Both the position numbers and the translations under genes were made by a program. Positions 1 through 5,237 of a stretch of DNA of 5,237 nucleotides are shown piece after piece. Source of the DNA: Alphaproteobacteria bacterium (GTDB lineage Bacteria; Pseudomonadota; Alphaproteobacteria; Reyranellales; Reyranellaceae); the NCBI GenBank assembly GCA_013290035.1, contig JABCYT010000310.1, forward strand, positions 1-5,237. Reading direction: 5' to 3'. Position 1 is the first letter of the stretch. Every line of letters starts with the position of its first letter. The notes under the pieces were generated by a model. The model worked only from the letters and a program-made list of their open reading frames with translations. It had not been told where the DNA came from and did not search any database.

Positions 1-96
1 GCCGTTCACCAGGCCCTGCACGAACTCGAGTCCGCTCAGCGCTGTTTGGTCCTCGATGCTGACAACGCCGTAGCGCCTGCTGTCCTGCCTGCTCAT
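1..96 (-). CDS. Probable PaaI-family (hotdog fold) thioesterase, N-terminal fragment
   Basis: Only the first 32 codons are present; the gene continues beyond the left edge. Reading the minus strand from the ATG at 96, the peptide begins MSRQDSRRYGVV and contains the stretch LSGLEFVQGLVNG. A short polar N-terminus followed by a 'GL-F-q-g-l-v-G' helix resembles the opening of PaaI-type thioesterases of the hotdog fold, which hydrolyse acyl-CoA (often aryl- or acyl-CoA in catabolic pathways) in the cytoplasm. An in-frame TAA at 108-106, just upstream, makes the ATG at 96 the earliest possible ATG start. No strong Shine-Dalgarno sequence precedes it. It diverges from the gene at 275, so the two promoters must share the 178-base region between them. 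The family call rests on about 12 residues recalled from family members; the catalytic part is outside the window, so the assignment is tentative. Confidence 0.55.
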   Translation of the reverse strand, partial: MSRQDSRRYGVVSIEDQTALSGLEFVQGLVNG

Positions 97-174
97 GCGC
101 CGGGCTTAGCCCGCCATCGTCGCCGGTGCTGGCGGAAAACGGACCCGTTCTTCGCCTGGCCGATGCATCCTGAG

Positions 175-204
175 CTAGGTCATTCACCTAGGCCAGAATA
201 GGTC
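175..204. promoter_or_regulatory. TAGGTC half-site array in the divergent intergenic region
   Basis: CTAGGT (175-180) and ACCTAG (186-191) form a perfect 6-bp inverted repeat with a 5-base spacer. TAGGTC occurs at 176-181 and again at 199-204, a direct repeat 23 bp apart, about two helical turns. The array is the most ordered element in the 178 bases between the divergent starts at 96 and 275, and I did not notice it elsewhere in the window. This arrangement is typical of an operator for a dimeric transcription factor, so it is a candidate control site for one or both flanking genes. The binding protein is unknown. I could not identify convincing -35/-10 boxes nearby. Confidence 0.4.
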
Positions 205-258
205 GGCGGCACCGACAGGCGGCGAACCCGCTTCCCCTATTTTCCGCGGCGACCCAAC

Positions 259-263
259 AGGAG
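259..263 (+). promoter_or_regulatory. Ribosome binding site of the 255-residue protein
   Basis: AGGAG lies 11 bases before the ATG at 275. It decides between two nearby ATGs: the one at 267 is only 3 bases from the site and opens a different frame giving a low-complexity Arg/Ser/Pro-rich 117-residue peptide, while the one at 275 opens a frame with a balanced amino-acid composition. The spacing to 275 is slightly longer than usual. Confidence 0.55.
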
Positions 264-274
264 CATATGTCGCC

Positions 275-1042
275 ATGGATCGTCTTCGTATCTACAACAC
301 GCGTACGTTGGTCGCCGTCGAGTTCGCGTCAACGCCATCCTCGCTCGCCGGCCTCGGCGCGCGCGCGCATGTCTTCCGCCGGCTCGACTTCGCCGAAACG
401 GCGGCCTTGCATCACCAGGCCGTACGGACCACCACCGAGCCGATGGTCGCCCGACAGATGCGGGACCTCATGGAGGTGGTCAAGGATCGGGTCGCCTTCT
501 GGGAAAAGCTGGTGCCAGCGGGCCTGCAATGCTTCGTCCACCACGTCCGCTTCGCCGACGAGGCGCGCGGCAAGGCGGGTTACGCGGCAGCCGTCGCTGC
601 CTTCCCGAAGTTGGCGATGATCGGCCTCTATGCCATCGATCCGATCATTTCGATGTTCCCGCAGGCTTTCCCGGTCGATCCCGCTCCGAACTTCTGGCGG
701 CTTGGCAAGACCAACGAACTGAGCAAGGACAGCCTCTTCTTCCTCAACTTCTTCCCGCAGCAGAAGTTCCTGCGCGAGCAGGTCGTCCAGGGGACTACCG
801 CGATCTACTGCGAAAGCGCGCCGGGGCTCTATCACACGAACAATTACGTCGACCTGGTTGCCGACCTTTTCACCTCGGCGGCCAAGGTCGACAAGGTCGT
901 CTCGCTGAACCTCAACCGCTACAGCGACGGCTACGGCTTCTTCAAGGCGGTGGCGGCCGGCGCGGCCATGAGCGTCATCGTCGAAGGCTACGAGCACTTC
1001 CAGTGGCACGGCATGCTCACCAAGCTGGTCGAGGCGGGCTGA
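275..1042 (+). CDS. Uncharacterised 255-residue protein, coupled to the downstream CocE-type hydrolase
   Basis: I do not recognise the family. The protein starts MDRLRIYNTRTLVAVEF and ends MLTKLVEAG. It has no signal peptide and no convincing membrane-spanning segment, so it is probably cytoplasmic. It is rich in aromatic residues, especially from residue 127 to 165 (FPQAFP, NFWRLGK, SLFFLNFFPQQKF), and has two His pairs (H46-H47 and H89-H90) plus YHTNNY at 186-191. The His pairs could bind a metal, but nothing proves it. That it is a real gene is supported by balanced amino-acid use, an AGGAG upstream, and a stop codon only two bases before the ATG of the hydrolase, which implies translational coupling. 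The partner gene suggests an accessory or sequential role in the hydrolase's pathway, such as processing the substrate or product; this is inference from position. The N-terminal 'LRIY' faintly recalls NIPSNAP/dimeric barrel proteins, but the rest does not follow that pattern. Confidence 0.8.
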   Translation: MDRLRIYNTRTLVAVEFASTPSSLAGLGARAHVFRRLDFAETAALHHQAVRTTTEPMVARQMRDLMEVVKDRVAFWEKLVPAGLQCFVHHVRFADEARGKAGYAAAVAAFPKLAMIGLYAIDPIISMFPQAFPVDPAPNFWRLGKTNELSKDSLFFLNFFPQQKFLREQVVQGTTAIYCESAPGLYHTNNYVDLVADLFTSAAKVDKVVSLNLNRYSDGYGFFKAVAAGAAMSVIVEGYEHFQWHGMLTKLVEAG

Positions 1043-1044
1043 CC

Positions 1045-2787
1045 ATGAGCACCCGTGTCGCCTGTTCCGGCACCGAGCCCGGACAACGCCCGCTGGCCGG
1101 CATCCAGACCACGGGCCGGCCGTATCGCAACCTGTCCGAGCCGCAGTTCGCGATCCGGCGCGAGGACAACGTCGCGGTCGCCATGCGCGACGGCACGAAG
1201 CTGCTGTCCGACGTGCATCGGCCGGACAATCCCGCCCGCTTCCCGGCCCTGGTGGCGATGTCGCCCTATCCGCGGCAGATGCAGGCCCTCGGCATCCCGG
1301 CCGGCTTCGTCGAGGCGGGGCAGAGCGATTTCTTCGTGCCGCGCGGCTATGCGCACGTCATCGCCAACAGCCGCGGCACCTGCGGCAGCGAAGGCGCCTA
1401 CGACTTCTGGGGGCCGGCCGAGCAGACCGACCTCTATGACCTGATCGAATGGGTGGCGGCGCAGCCGTGGTGCAACGGCGAAGTGGGCATGATCGGCGTC
1501 AGCTACTTCGCCATCGAGCAGTTCCGCGCGGCGCTGCTGAAGCCGCCGCACCTCAGGGCGATCTTCCCGTTCTCGGGAACGATCGATCCCTACCGCGAGA
1601 TGTTCTGGCATGGCGGCATGTTCAACGGCCGCTTCGCATCGCGCTACTTCGCGGGTATCGGCATGCTGAGCAAGCGCAAGGATGCCTTCTTCCGCTCGAG
1701 CGCCGTCGAGCTCGCCAACAAGATCCTGCTCAGCCCGCGCGTGCATGCGAGGCTCGCCGCGCCGCACAAGGACACGCTCAAGGTGTTCGATATGGCGCTG
1801 AAGTTCGCCTACGATACCCATCCATGGGACGACGTTTTTGCCGACGTCGGCGTCCTCCATCAGTTCCGCGACGAATACTGGGAATTCCGCGACATGTCGC
1901 GACGCATGGGCGACATCGACATTCCGATGTATCTCGGCGCGGATTGGGAGAACGTGTGCATGCATCTCGACACGCCGTTCACCGCCTTTGACGACGTCAA
2001 GGAGAGGATCCCGTATCGCTTCTCCATCACGCCGCGCGGGTCGCTGCAGTGGCCGTGGGAGAGCCTGCATGTCGAGGCGCTCGCCTGGTACGACCATTGG
2101 CTGAAGAAGCGCGACACCGGCATCCTCGAAGGGCCGCCGATCCGCTACTACGTCGAGGGCGCCGACGAATGGCGCACGGCCGACAGCTGGCCGTTGCCGC
2201 AGACGCAATTCGTCGAGTGGCATCTGCGCGTCGACGGCCTGCTGGACAGCACCCCCGGGCCGGAAGGCGCACGGGAATACCTGCATTTGCCCAAGGCGCT
2301 CGATCTTCCCAAGAACGCCAACCCGCCGCAGCTCCCCAGCGTGCTGTCGTGGGACAGCGCGCCGTTCCAGCAGGCCACCGATCTCGTCGGTCCGTTCAAG
2401 CTCGCGCTGCGGGCCAGCTCGACGGCAAGCGACGTCAACTGGATCGTGAAGCTGCAACTGATCGACGCCGGCGGGTCGGCATCGGACCTGACCCAGGGCT
2501 GGCTGCGCGCCAGCCATCGCGCCCTCGATCCGGCGCGCTCCAAGCCCTACCGGCCGGTCCATCCGCACGACCGTGCCGAGCCGCTGGTGCCCGGCCAGCC
2601 GACATGGTTCGAGATCGCGATCGTGCCGACCGGCCAGCGTTTCAAGCCCGGCCAGCGCTTGCGCCTCGTGCTCGCCAGCGAGGACGAGGGCGTCGCCATG
2701 CAGGGGCTGAGCCACGTGAGCTGCGGCCAGGCCGCGAAGAATCGCATCTTCGCTGAATCGCGCCTGATGGTGCCGGTCGTGGGCTGA
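1045..2787 (+). CDS. CocE/NonD family hydrolase (X-Pro dipeptidyl-peptidase S15-like)
   Basis: A 580-residue alpha/beta hydrolase of the family that includes cocaine esterase, alpha-amino-acid ester hydrolases and X-Pro peptidases; it should cleave an ester or amide bond, substrate unknown. The S15 domain spans about residues 38-355: a strand pair around REDNVAVAMRDGTKL, SPYP (Y75 at the position of the CocE oxyanion Tyr), NSRGTCGSEG, and the nucleophile elbow GMIGVSYFA with S153. A mostly helical cap lies at about 185-295. PPIRYYVEG near 363 leads into the C-terminal jelly-roll (PepX_C), with WRTADSWPLP and VPGQPTWFEI as typical landmarks. The usual Asp position reads ADWEN (D300/N303) and the usual GPW-H reads TPRGS (S333), so the triad is not textbook. 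No signal peptide: cytoplasmic. The ATG at 1045 is chosen because it lies two bases after the upstream stop and has GAGG at 1031-1034; the open frame reaches back to 529 but overlaps the upstream gene. Confidence 0.92.
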   Translation: MSTRVACSGTEPGQRPLAGIQTTGRPYRNLSEPQFAIRREDNVAVAMRDGTKLLSDVHRPDNPARFPALVAMSPYPRQMQALGIPAGFVEAGQSDFFVPRGYAHVIANSRGTCGSEGAYDFWGPAEQTDLYDLIEWVAAQPWCNGEVGMIGVSYFAIEQFRAALLKPPHLRAIFPFSGTIDPYREMFWHGGMFNGRFASRYFAGIGMLSKRKDAFFRSSAVELANKILLSPRVHARLAAPHKDTLKVFDMALKFAYDTHPWDDVFADVGVLHQFRDEYWEFRDMSRRMGDIDIPMYLGADWENVCMHLDTPFTAFDDVKERIPYRFSITPRGSLQWPWESLHVEALAWYDHWLKKRDTGILEGPPIRYYVEGADEWRTADSWPLPQTQFVEWHLRVDGLLDSTPGPEGAREYLHLPKALDLPKNANPPQLPSVLSWDSAPFQQATDLVGPFKLALRASSTASDVNWIVKLQLIDAGGSASDLTQGWLRASHRALDPARSKPYRPVHPHDRAEPLVPGQPTWFEIAIVPTGQRFKPGQRLRLVLASEDEGVAMQGLSHVSCGQAAKNRIFAESRLMVPVVG

Positions 2788-2807
2788 TCAAAAGCCTCAT
2801 TTCTTTC

Positions 2808-2832
2808 GCCTCCCCCGTCTTACGGGGGAGGC
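2808..2832. terminator. Perfect 11-bp GC-rich hairpin, probable terminator or dispersed palindrome
   Basis: GCCTCCCCCGT (2808-2818) pairs perfectly with ACGGGGGAGGC (2822-2832) around the 3-base loop CTT, 20 bases after the hydrolase stop. The stem is strong enough to end transcription of the 275-2787 unit or to protect its 3' end. Neither strand has a U-tract after the stem, so it is not a classical intrinsic terminator. Palindromes of the type CTCCCCCG...CGGGGGAG are common between genes of high-GC alphaproteobacteria, so it may equally be a copy of a dispersed repeat. The fold is read directly; the function is inferred. Confidence 0.45.
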
Positions 2833-2868
2833 AATGGACTGACGTCCGCCTGCAGCACACGCCGCGTT

Positions 2869-2880
2869 GAGGAGGATAAT
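2869..2880 (+). promoter_or_regulatory. Shine-Dalgarno-like / -10-like element ahead of the response regulator
   Basis: GAGGAGG (2869-2875) is the best ribosome-binding match in the 125-base gap, and it overlaps GATAAT (2875-2880), which is one base from the consensus -10 box. It lies 43 bases before the ATG at 2919, too far to serve that start directly. A TTG at 2882 is at good distance, but in a different frame from the regulator. A promoter role is possible, with transcription starting near 2887 and a short leader, though no good -35 box sits 16-18 bases upstream. The function is unresolved. Confidence 0.25.
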
Positions 2881-2918
2881 CTTGACGGCGCGGCCGCAAT
2901 CCATGCCAAGTCGTGGGC

Positions 2919-3566
2919 ATGGCGCCGAAACTGCCGCGCGTGCTGATCGTCGACGACCATCCGGTGGTGCGGATGGGTCTGCGGGCCGTGGTCGAACAGA
3001 CCGGCCGTTACGAAGTCGTCAGCGAAGCCGGCACGCCGGCCGAGGCGGTGCAGGCCGCAGCGCGCCAGCAGCCCGACGTCATGATCCTCGACCTGATGCT
3101 GGGCGGGCGCAGCGGCGCCGACCTCGCGGCGCAGTGCCTCGCCATGGCGCCCGGCGTGCGCATCCTGGTCCTGTCGCAACATGACGAGGCGCTCCATGCC
3201 GAGCGCGTGCTGAGCGCGGGGGCGCACGGCTACCTCATGAAAGGCGCCGACCTCGACGGCGTCGTGCAGGCGCTCGACGCGGTGCTGCGCGGCGAGATCG
3301 TGCTCAGCCCGCGCATGAATGCCCGCGTCCTCGCGCGCCGCTTCCATGGTGCACCGCAGGTGCGCTACTCCGACCTGTCCAATCGCGAGATGCAGATTTT
3401 CCTGCTGATCGGCGCCGGCCTGACCACGGGCCAGATCGCCACGGATCTCAATCTCAGCCCCAAGACCATTGGCGCCCACCGCGAGAAGATCAAGACCAAG
3501 CTCGGCCTGGAGACGGCCTCCGAACTGGAACGCGAGGCGCTCCTGTACGTGGAGAGAGGCGGCTAG
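2919..3566 (+). CDS. NarL/FixJ-type response regulator with LuxR-type HTH domain
   Basis: A 215-residue cytoplasmic transcription factor, the output of the two-component system it forms with the kinase 7 bases downstream. The receiver domain (about residues 6-122) has the acidic pair D12-D13, the phospho-acceptor D58 in MILDLMLGG, the switch residue S86 in LVLSQHDE and the conserved K108 in GYLMKG. A linker (about 123-150) leads to a LuxR-type HTH (about 151-210): LSNREMQIF, then IGAGLTTGQIATDLNLS, and the recognition helix SPKTIGAHREKIKTKLGL. All key receiver residues are present, so it should be phosphorylatable and bind DNA as a dimer. The start is uncertain: GTG at 2913 would add two residues, and neither start has a good ribosome binding site; an in-frame TGA at 2883 limits any extension. 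ATG 2919 fits the family's usual N-terminus. Its targets are unknown; the half-site array at 175-204 is one untested candidate. Confidence 0.93.
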   Translation: MAPKLPRVLIVDDHPVVRMGLRAVVEQTGRYEVVSEAGTPAEAVQAAARQQPDVMILDLMLGGRSGADLAAQCLAMAPGVRILVLSQHDEALHAERVLSAGAHGYLMKGADLDGVVQALDAVLRGEIVLSPRMNARVLARRFHGAPQVRYSDLSNREMQIFLLIGAGLTTGQIATDLNLSPKTIGAHREKIKTKLGLETASELEREALLYVERGG

Positions 3567-3573
3567 GGCCCTC

Positions 3574-4938
3574 ATGCCTGATCGTCTTTCCCTTGCCGAA
3601 GTGCCTGCCGCGACCACCGACACGGACGGCCCCGACCCGTCGCCGTCGTTCGCCGCCCATCTCAGCCGCCTGAACGCGCGGCGGCTGCGGTCGGGCTCGC
3701 GGTACTTTGCGCTGGTCATGGCGTTGCTGCTGGTCGCCAATATCGTCCTGCCGTCGCTCAGGCTCTGGCAGCACGCGCTCGTGCAGGCCGTCGTCGTGCT
3801 CTACTTCGTTGGCCTGGGCTTCGTCTGCCGCTCGCCGCGGGCCGCGCAATGGCCGCCGCCGATCCTGCCGTTGCTGTTCGGAGGAGCCACGGCGGCAACC
3901 GGCCTTGTCTTCGCCCTCGACCTCGTGCCGCGTCTTGGCGCCAACCCCGCCTACGCGACCCTGATCTTCGTGACCTGCGTGGCGCCGGTATGGCCGCGGT
4001 GGCTGCTGCTCGCCGTGCTGGCGCCCGTGCATCTGCTCTACCTCGCGATCGTGTTCAGCCTCGGCCAGGGCACGATCTTCGTGCTTCTGATGGCGATCGG
4101 CGGCACCATCGCGGCCGCGCTCGGCTGGTTCGTCGCGGCCTTGCAGGCCCGGACCGAGCGGCAGGCGTTCGACACCGCGGCGACCATTCGCCGGCAGAAG
4201 GACGAGCTGACCGTGGCCCTGGCGCGAGTCAACCGGCTGCTCGACGAGCGCAGCGAAATCGTGGCGACCGTCGCCCACGACCTGCAAAGCCCGCTCGCCG
4301 GCATCCGGGCACTGCTGCGCACCATCCCGGACCGGGTGGAGGGCGACGGTCCGAAGCTGCGCGAGATCGCGCGGACCTGCGCCGCCATGCAGAGTGCCAT
4401 CACGCGGCTGCTGGATACGCATGCGGCCGAAGCCGGCGAGACCCTCCTCGACATCGTCGACCTCGCGAAACTATTCGCCGAAGTCGCCGCCACGGCCGCA
4501 CCGGCGGCGGCGGAGAAGGGCATTGCCGTGGTGTGCGACGCCGGCGGCCTCTGCGCGCAGGCCGAGCCGCTGATGCTCGCGCGCGCCCTCGGCAATCTGC
4601 TCTCCAACGCCGTCAAGTTTTCCCCGAAGGACTCGTCCGTGCGTCTCGAGGCGCGATCGCGCGGACCGCACGTGCGCGTCTCGGTCACCGACCGCGGACC
4701 TGGCATTGCCGCGGGCGAGGCCGGATCCCTGTTCAGGAAGTTCACGCGCTTGAGTGCGCGGCCGACCGGCGGCGAGCCCACGTCCGGCCTCGGCCTCTAT
4801 ATCGTGCAGAGCCTGGCCAACCGCATGCGGGCCACCGCCGGCTTCGAGCCCAACCCCGAAGGCGGCAGCGTGTTCTTCCTCGACCTGCAGGCGGCGGCTT
4901 GCCCCGCCGTCACTCCATCTCGATCTTCAATACCTTGA
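3574..4938 (+). CDS. Membrane-bound sensor histidine kinase (HisKA-type)
   Basis: A 454-residue inner-membrane kinase, the likely phosphodonor for the regulator 7 bases upstream. After a roughly 42-residue cytoplasmic-looking N-terminus come about six hydrophobic segments (approximately 44-62, 68-85, 97-118, 125-140, 142-163, 166-190), with no periplasmic domain of any size, so the signal is probably sensed within or near the membrane. A charged, probably coiled-coil linker (about 191-228) leads to the H-box AHDLQSPL, with phospho-acceptor H235. The ATPase domain shows the N-box (LGNLLSNAVKFSP, N341 and N345), G1 (DRGPG, D373), F-box (LFRKFTRL, 385-392) and G2 (SGLGLYIV, 404-411). All catalytic motifs are intact and there is no fused receiver or PAS domain. 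The ATG at 3574 follows AGGG at 3565-3568, which overlaps the regulator's stop; the frame is open further upstream but would overlap the regulator. The last residues lie in an overlap with the convergent gene. Confidence 0.93.
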   Translation: MPDRLSLAEVPAATTDTDGPDPSPSFAAHLSRLNARRLRSGSRYFALVMALLLVANIVLPSLRLWQHALVQAVVVLYFVGLGFVCRSPRAAQWPPPILPLLFGGATAATGLVFALDLVPRLGANPAYATLIFVTCVAPVWPRWLLLAVLAPVHLLYLAIVFSLGQGTIFVLLMAIGGTIAAALGWFVAALQARTERQAFDTAATIRRQKDELTVALARVNRLLDERSEIVATVAHDLQSPLAGIRALLRTIPDRVEGDGPKLREIARTCAAMQSAITRLLDTHAAEAGETLLDIVDLAKLFAEVAATAAPAAAEKGIAVVCDAGGLCAQAEPLMLARALGNLLSNAVKFSPKDSSVRLEARSRGPHVRVSVTDRGPGIAAGEAGSLFRKFTRLSARPTGGEPTSGLGLYIVQSLANRMRATAGFEPNPEGGSVFFLDLQAAACPAVTPSRSSIP

Positions 4939-5237
4939 GCTTGTTGCCCCAGAAGGCGTGCTCGTCGGCGACGAACTTGGCGAACTCGGCCCGCGTGCGA
5001 TCGGGCGGCAGCTCCAGCCCGTCCTTGGCCAGCGCCTCCTCCCACTTGGGTTCCTTCATCGCCTGCTTGGCGTCCTTCTCGATCTTGTCGAGCACGGCAT
5101 CGGGCGTCTTGGCCGGCGCGAACAGGCCCTGCCAGCCGCTCACCACCACGTCGATGCCCTGTTCCTTGAGCGTCGGCACGTCGGGCAGCGCGCTGACGCG
5201 CTTCTCGCCGGTCACCGCCAGCGCCCGGAGGTTGCCG
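4910..5237 (-). CDS. TctC/Bug-type tripartite tricarboxylate transporter solute-binding protein, C-terminal part
   Basis: The last 108 residues of a minus-strand gene that begins beyond the right edge. The visible part opens with GNLRALAVTGEKRVSALPDV, then PTLKEQGIDVVVSGWQGLFAP, the signature of the second lobe of Bug-family proteins ('LRALAVT...R...LPDVPT..E.G...'). It continues with AKTPDAVLDKIEKDAKQAM and ends HAFWGNKLKVLKIEME. These proteins are normally about 320-330 residues, exported to the periplasm, and bind carboxylates or similar small organic acids for a TctAB-type membrane transporter; many occur as orphans without membrane partners. No tctA/tctB is visible here. GTG at 5215 is an internal Val, not a start, because the homologous sequence runs on to the window edge. 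The stop (TGA at 4912-4910) lies inside the end of the convergent kinase gene, a 29-base overlap. The ligand cannot be read from this part. Confidence 0.9.
   Translation of the reverse strand, partial: GNLRALAVTGEKRVSALPDVPTLKEQGIDVVVSGWQGLFAPAKTPDAVLDKIEKDAKQAMKEPKWEEALAKDGLELPPDRTRAEFAKFVADEHAFWGNKLKVLKIEME

Noticed and set aside
101..113. Palindrome CGGGCTTAGCCCG just upstream of the thioesterase-like start
   Set aside because: It is a 6-bp inverted repeat with a single central base; short GC-rich palindromes like this are expected by chance at this base composition, and nothing ties it to regulation.
357..368. GC dinucleotide run inside the 255-residue gene
   Set aside because: Six GC repeats encoding part of Gly-Ala-Arg-Ala are unsurprising in a high-GC genome, and the reading frame is intact through it.
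529..1044. Upstream extension of the hydrolase frame
   Set aside because: It would overlap the whole second half of the 255-residue gene and gives an Arg/Pro/Gly-rich sequence unlike the S15 family; the ATG at 1045 is well placed.
988..2715. A 575-codon open frame on the minus strand opposite the hydrolase gene
   Set aside because: It is exactly antisense to a gene with clear CocE/PepX domains, has an Arg/Ala/His/Gly-rich composition typical of high-GC shadow frames, and shows no recognisable motif.
3469..3573. Upstream extension of the kinase frame into the regulator gene
   Set aside because: The added residues (MAPTARRSRPSS...) are low-complexity and overlap the HTH-coding part of the regulator; the ATG at 3574 gives a normal start.
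2820..3740. A 306-codon minus-strand frame across the response regulator and its flanks
   Set aside because: It runs through the intergenic hairpin, the regulator and the kinase start, has biased composition (Arg, Ala, His, Asp), and matches nothing; the plus-strand genes have intact catalytic motifs.
3490..4422. A 310-codon minus-strand frame opposite the kinase
   Set aside because: It is rich in Arg, Gln and charged repeats as expected for the complement of membrane-segment codons; the plus strand encodes a complete histidine kinase.
1..5237. A defence, mobile or secondary-metabolite system
   Set aside because: No integrase, transposase, terminal repeats, toxin-antitoxin pair, nuclease, reverse transcriptase, CRISPR repeat or biosynthetic megasynthase is visible; the genes read as ordinary metabolism, transport and signalling.

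Overview
The window is a high-GC (roughly two thirds G+C by eye), gene-dense bacterial chromosome segment. The gene families (a TctC/Bug-type solute-binding protein, a CocE/NonD hydrolase, a probable PaaI-type thioesterase, a NarL-type response regulator) and the GC-rich intergenic palindrome suggest a metabolically versatile proteobacterium. An alphaproteobacterium is more likely than a betaproteobacterium, but the sequence contains no marker gene that settles this. I see no rRNA, tRNA, CRISPR array, insertion sequence, integrase or phage gene.

Layout, left to right. Positions 1-96 (minus) hold the first 32 codons of a probable PaaI-family thioesterase that continues off the left edge. Positions 97-274 are a divergent intergenic region with three TAGGTC-type half-sites, two forming an inverted repeat and two a 23-bp-phased direct repeat. 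Positions 275-1042 (plus) encode a 255-residue protein I do not recognise. Two bases after its stop comes a 580-residue CocE/NonD (X-Pro dipeptidyl-peptidase-like) hydrolase (1045-2787), so the two are almost certainly co-translated. A perfect 11-bp GC-rich hairpin (2808-2832) separates this pair from a two-component operon: a NarL/LuxR-type response regulator (2919-3566) and, 7 bases later, a membrane-bound HisKA-type histidine kinase (3574-4938). The last 29 bases of the kinase gene overlap, tail to tail, the end of a minus-strand TctC/Bug-type periplasmic binding protein gene (4910-5237) that runs off the right edge.

How the genes may work together: the hydrolase unit looks catabolic (ester or amide hydrolysis of a small organic substrate), the Bug protein would capture a carboxylate for uptake, and the two-component system would adjust expression in response to an unknown signal. 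A shared pathway is inferred from proximity only. The region reads mostly as ordinary accessory metabolism. The points most worth a second look are the unrecognised 255-residue protein coupled to the hydrolase, the apparently non-canonical Asp and His positions of the hydrolase triad, the half-site array upstream of that pair, and the pairing of a HisKA-type kinase with a NarL-type regulator.
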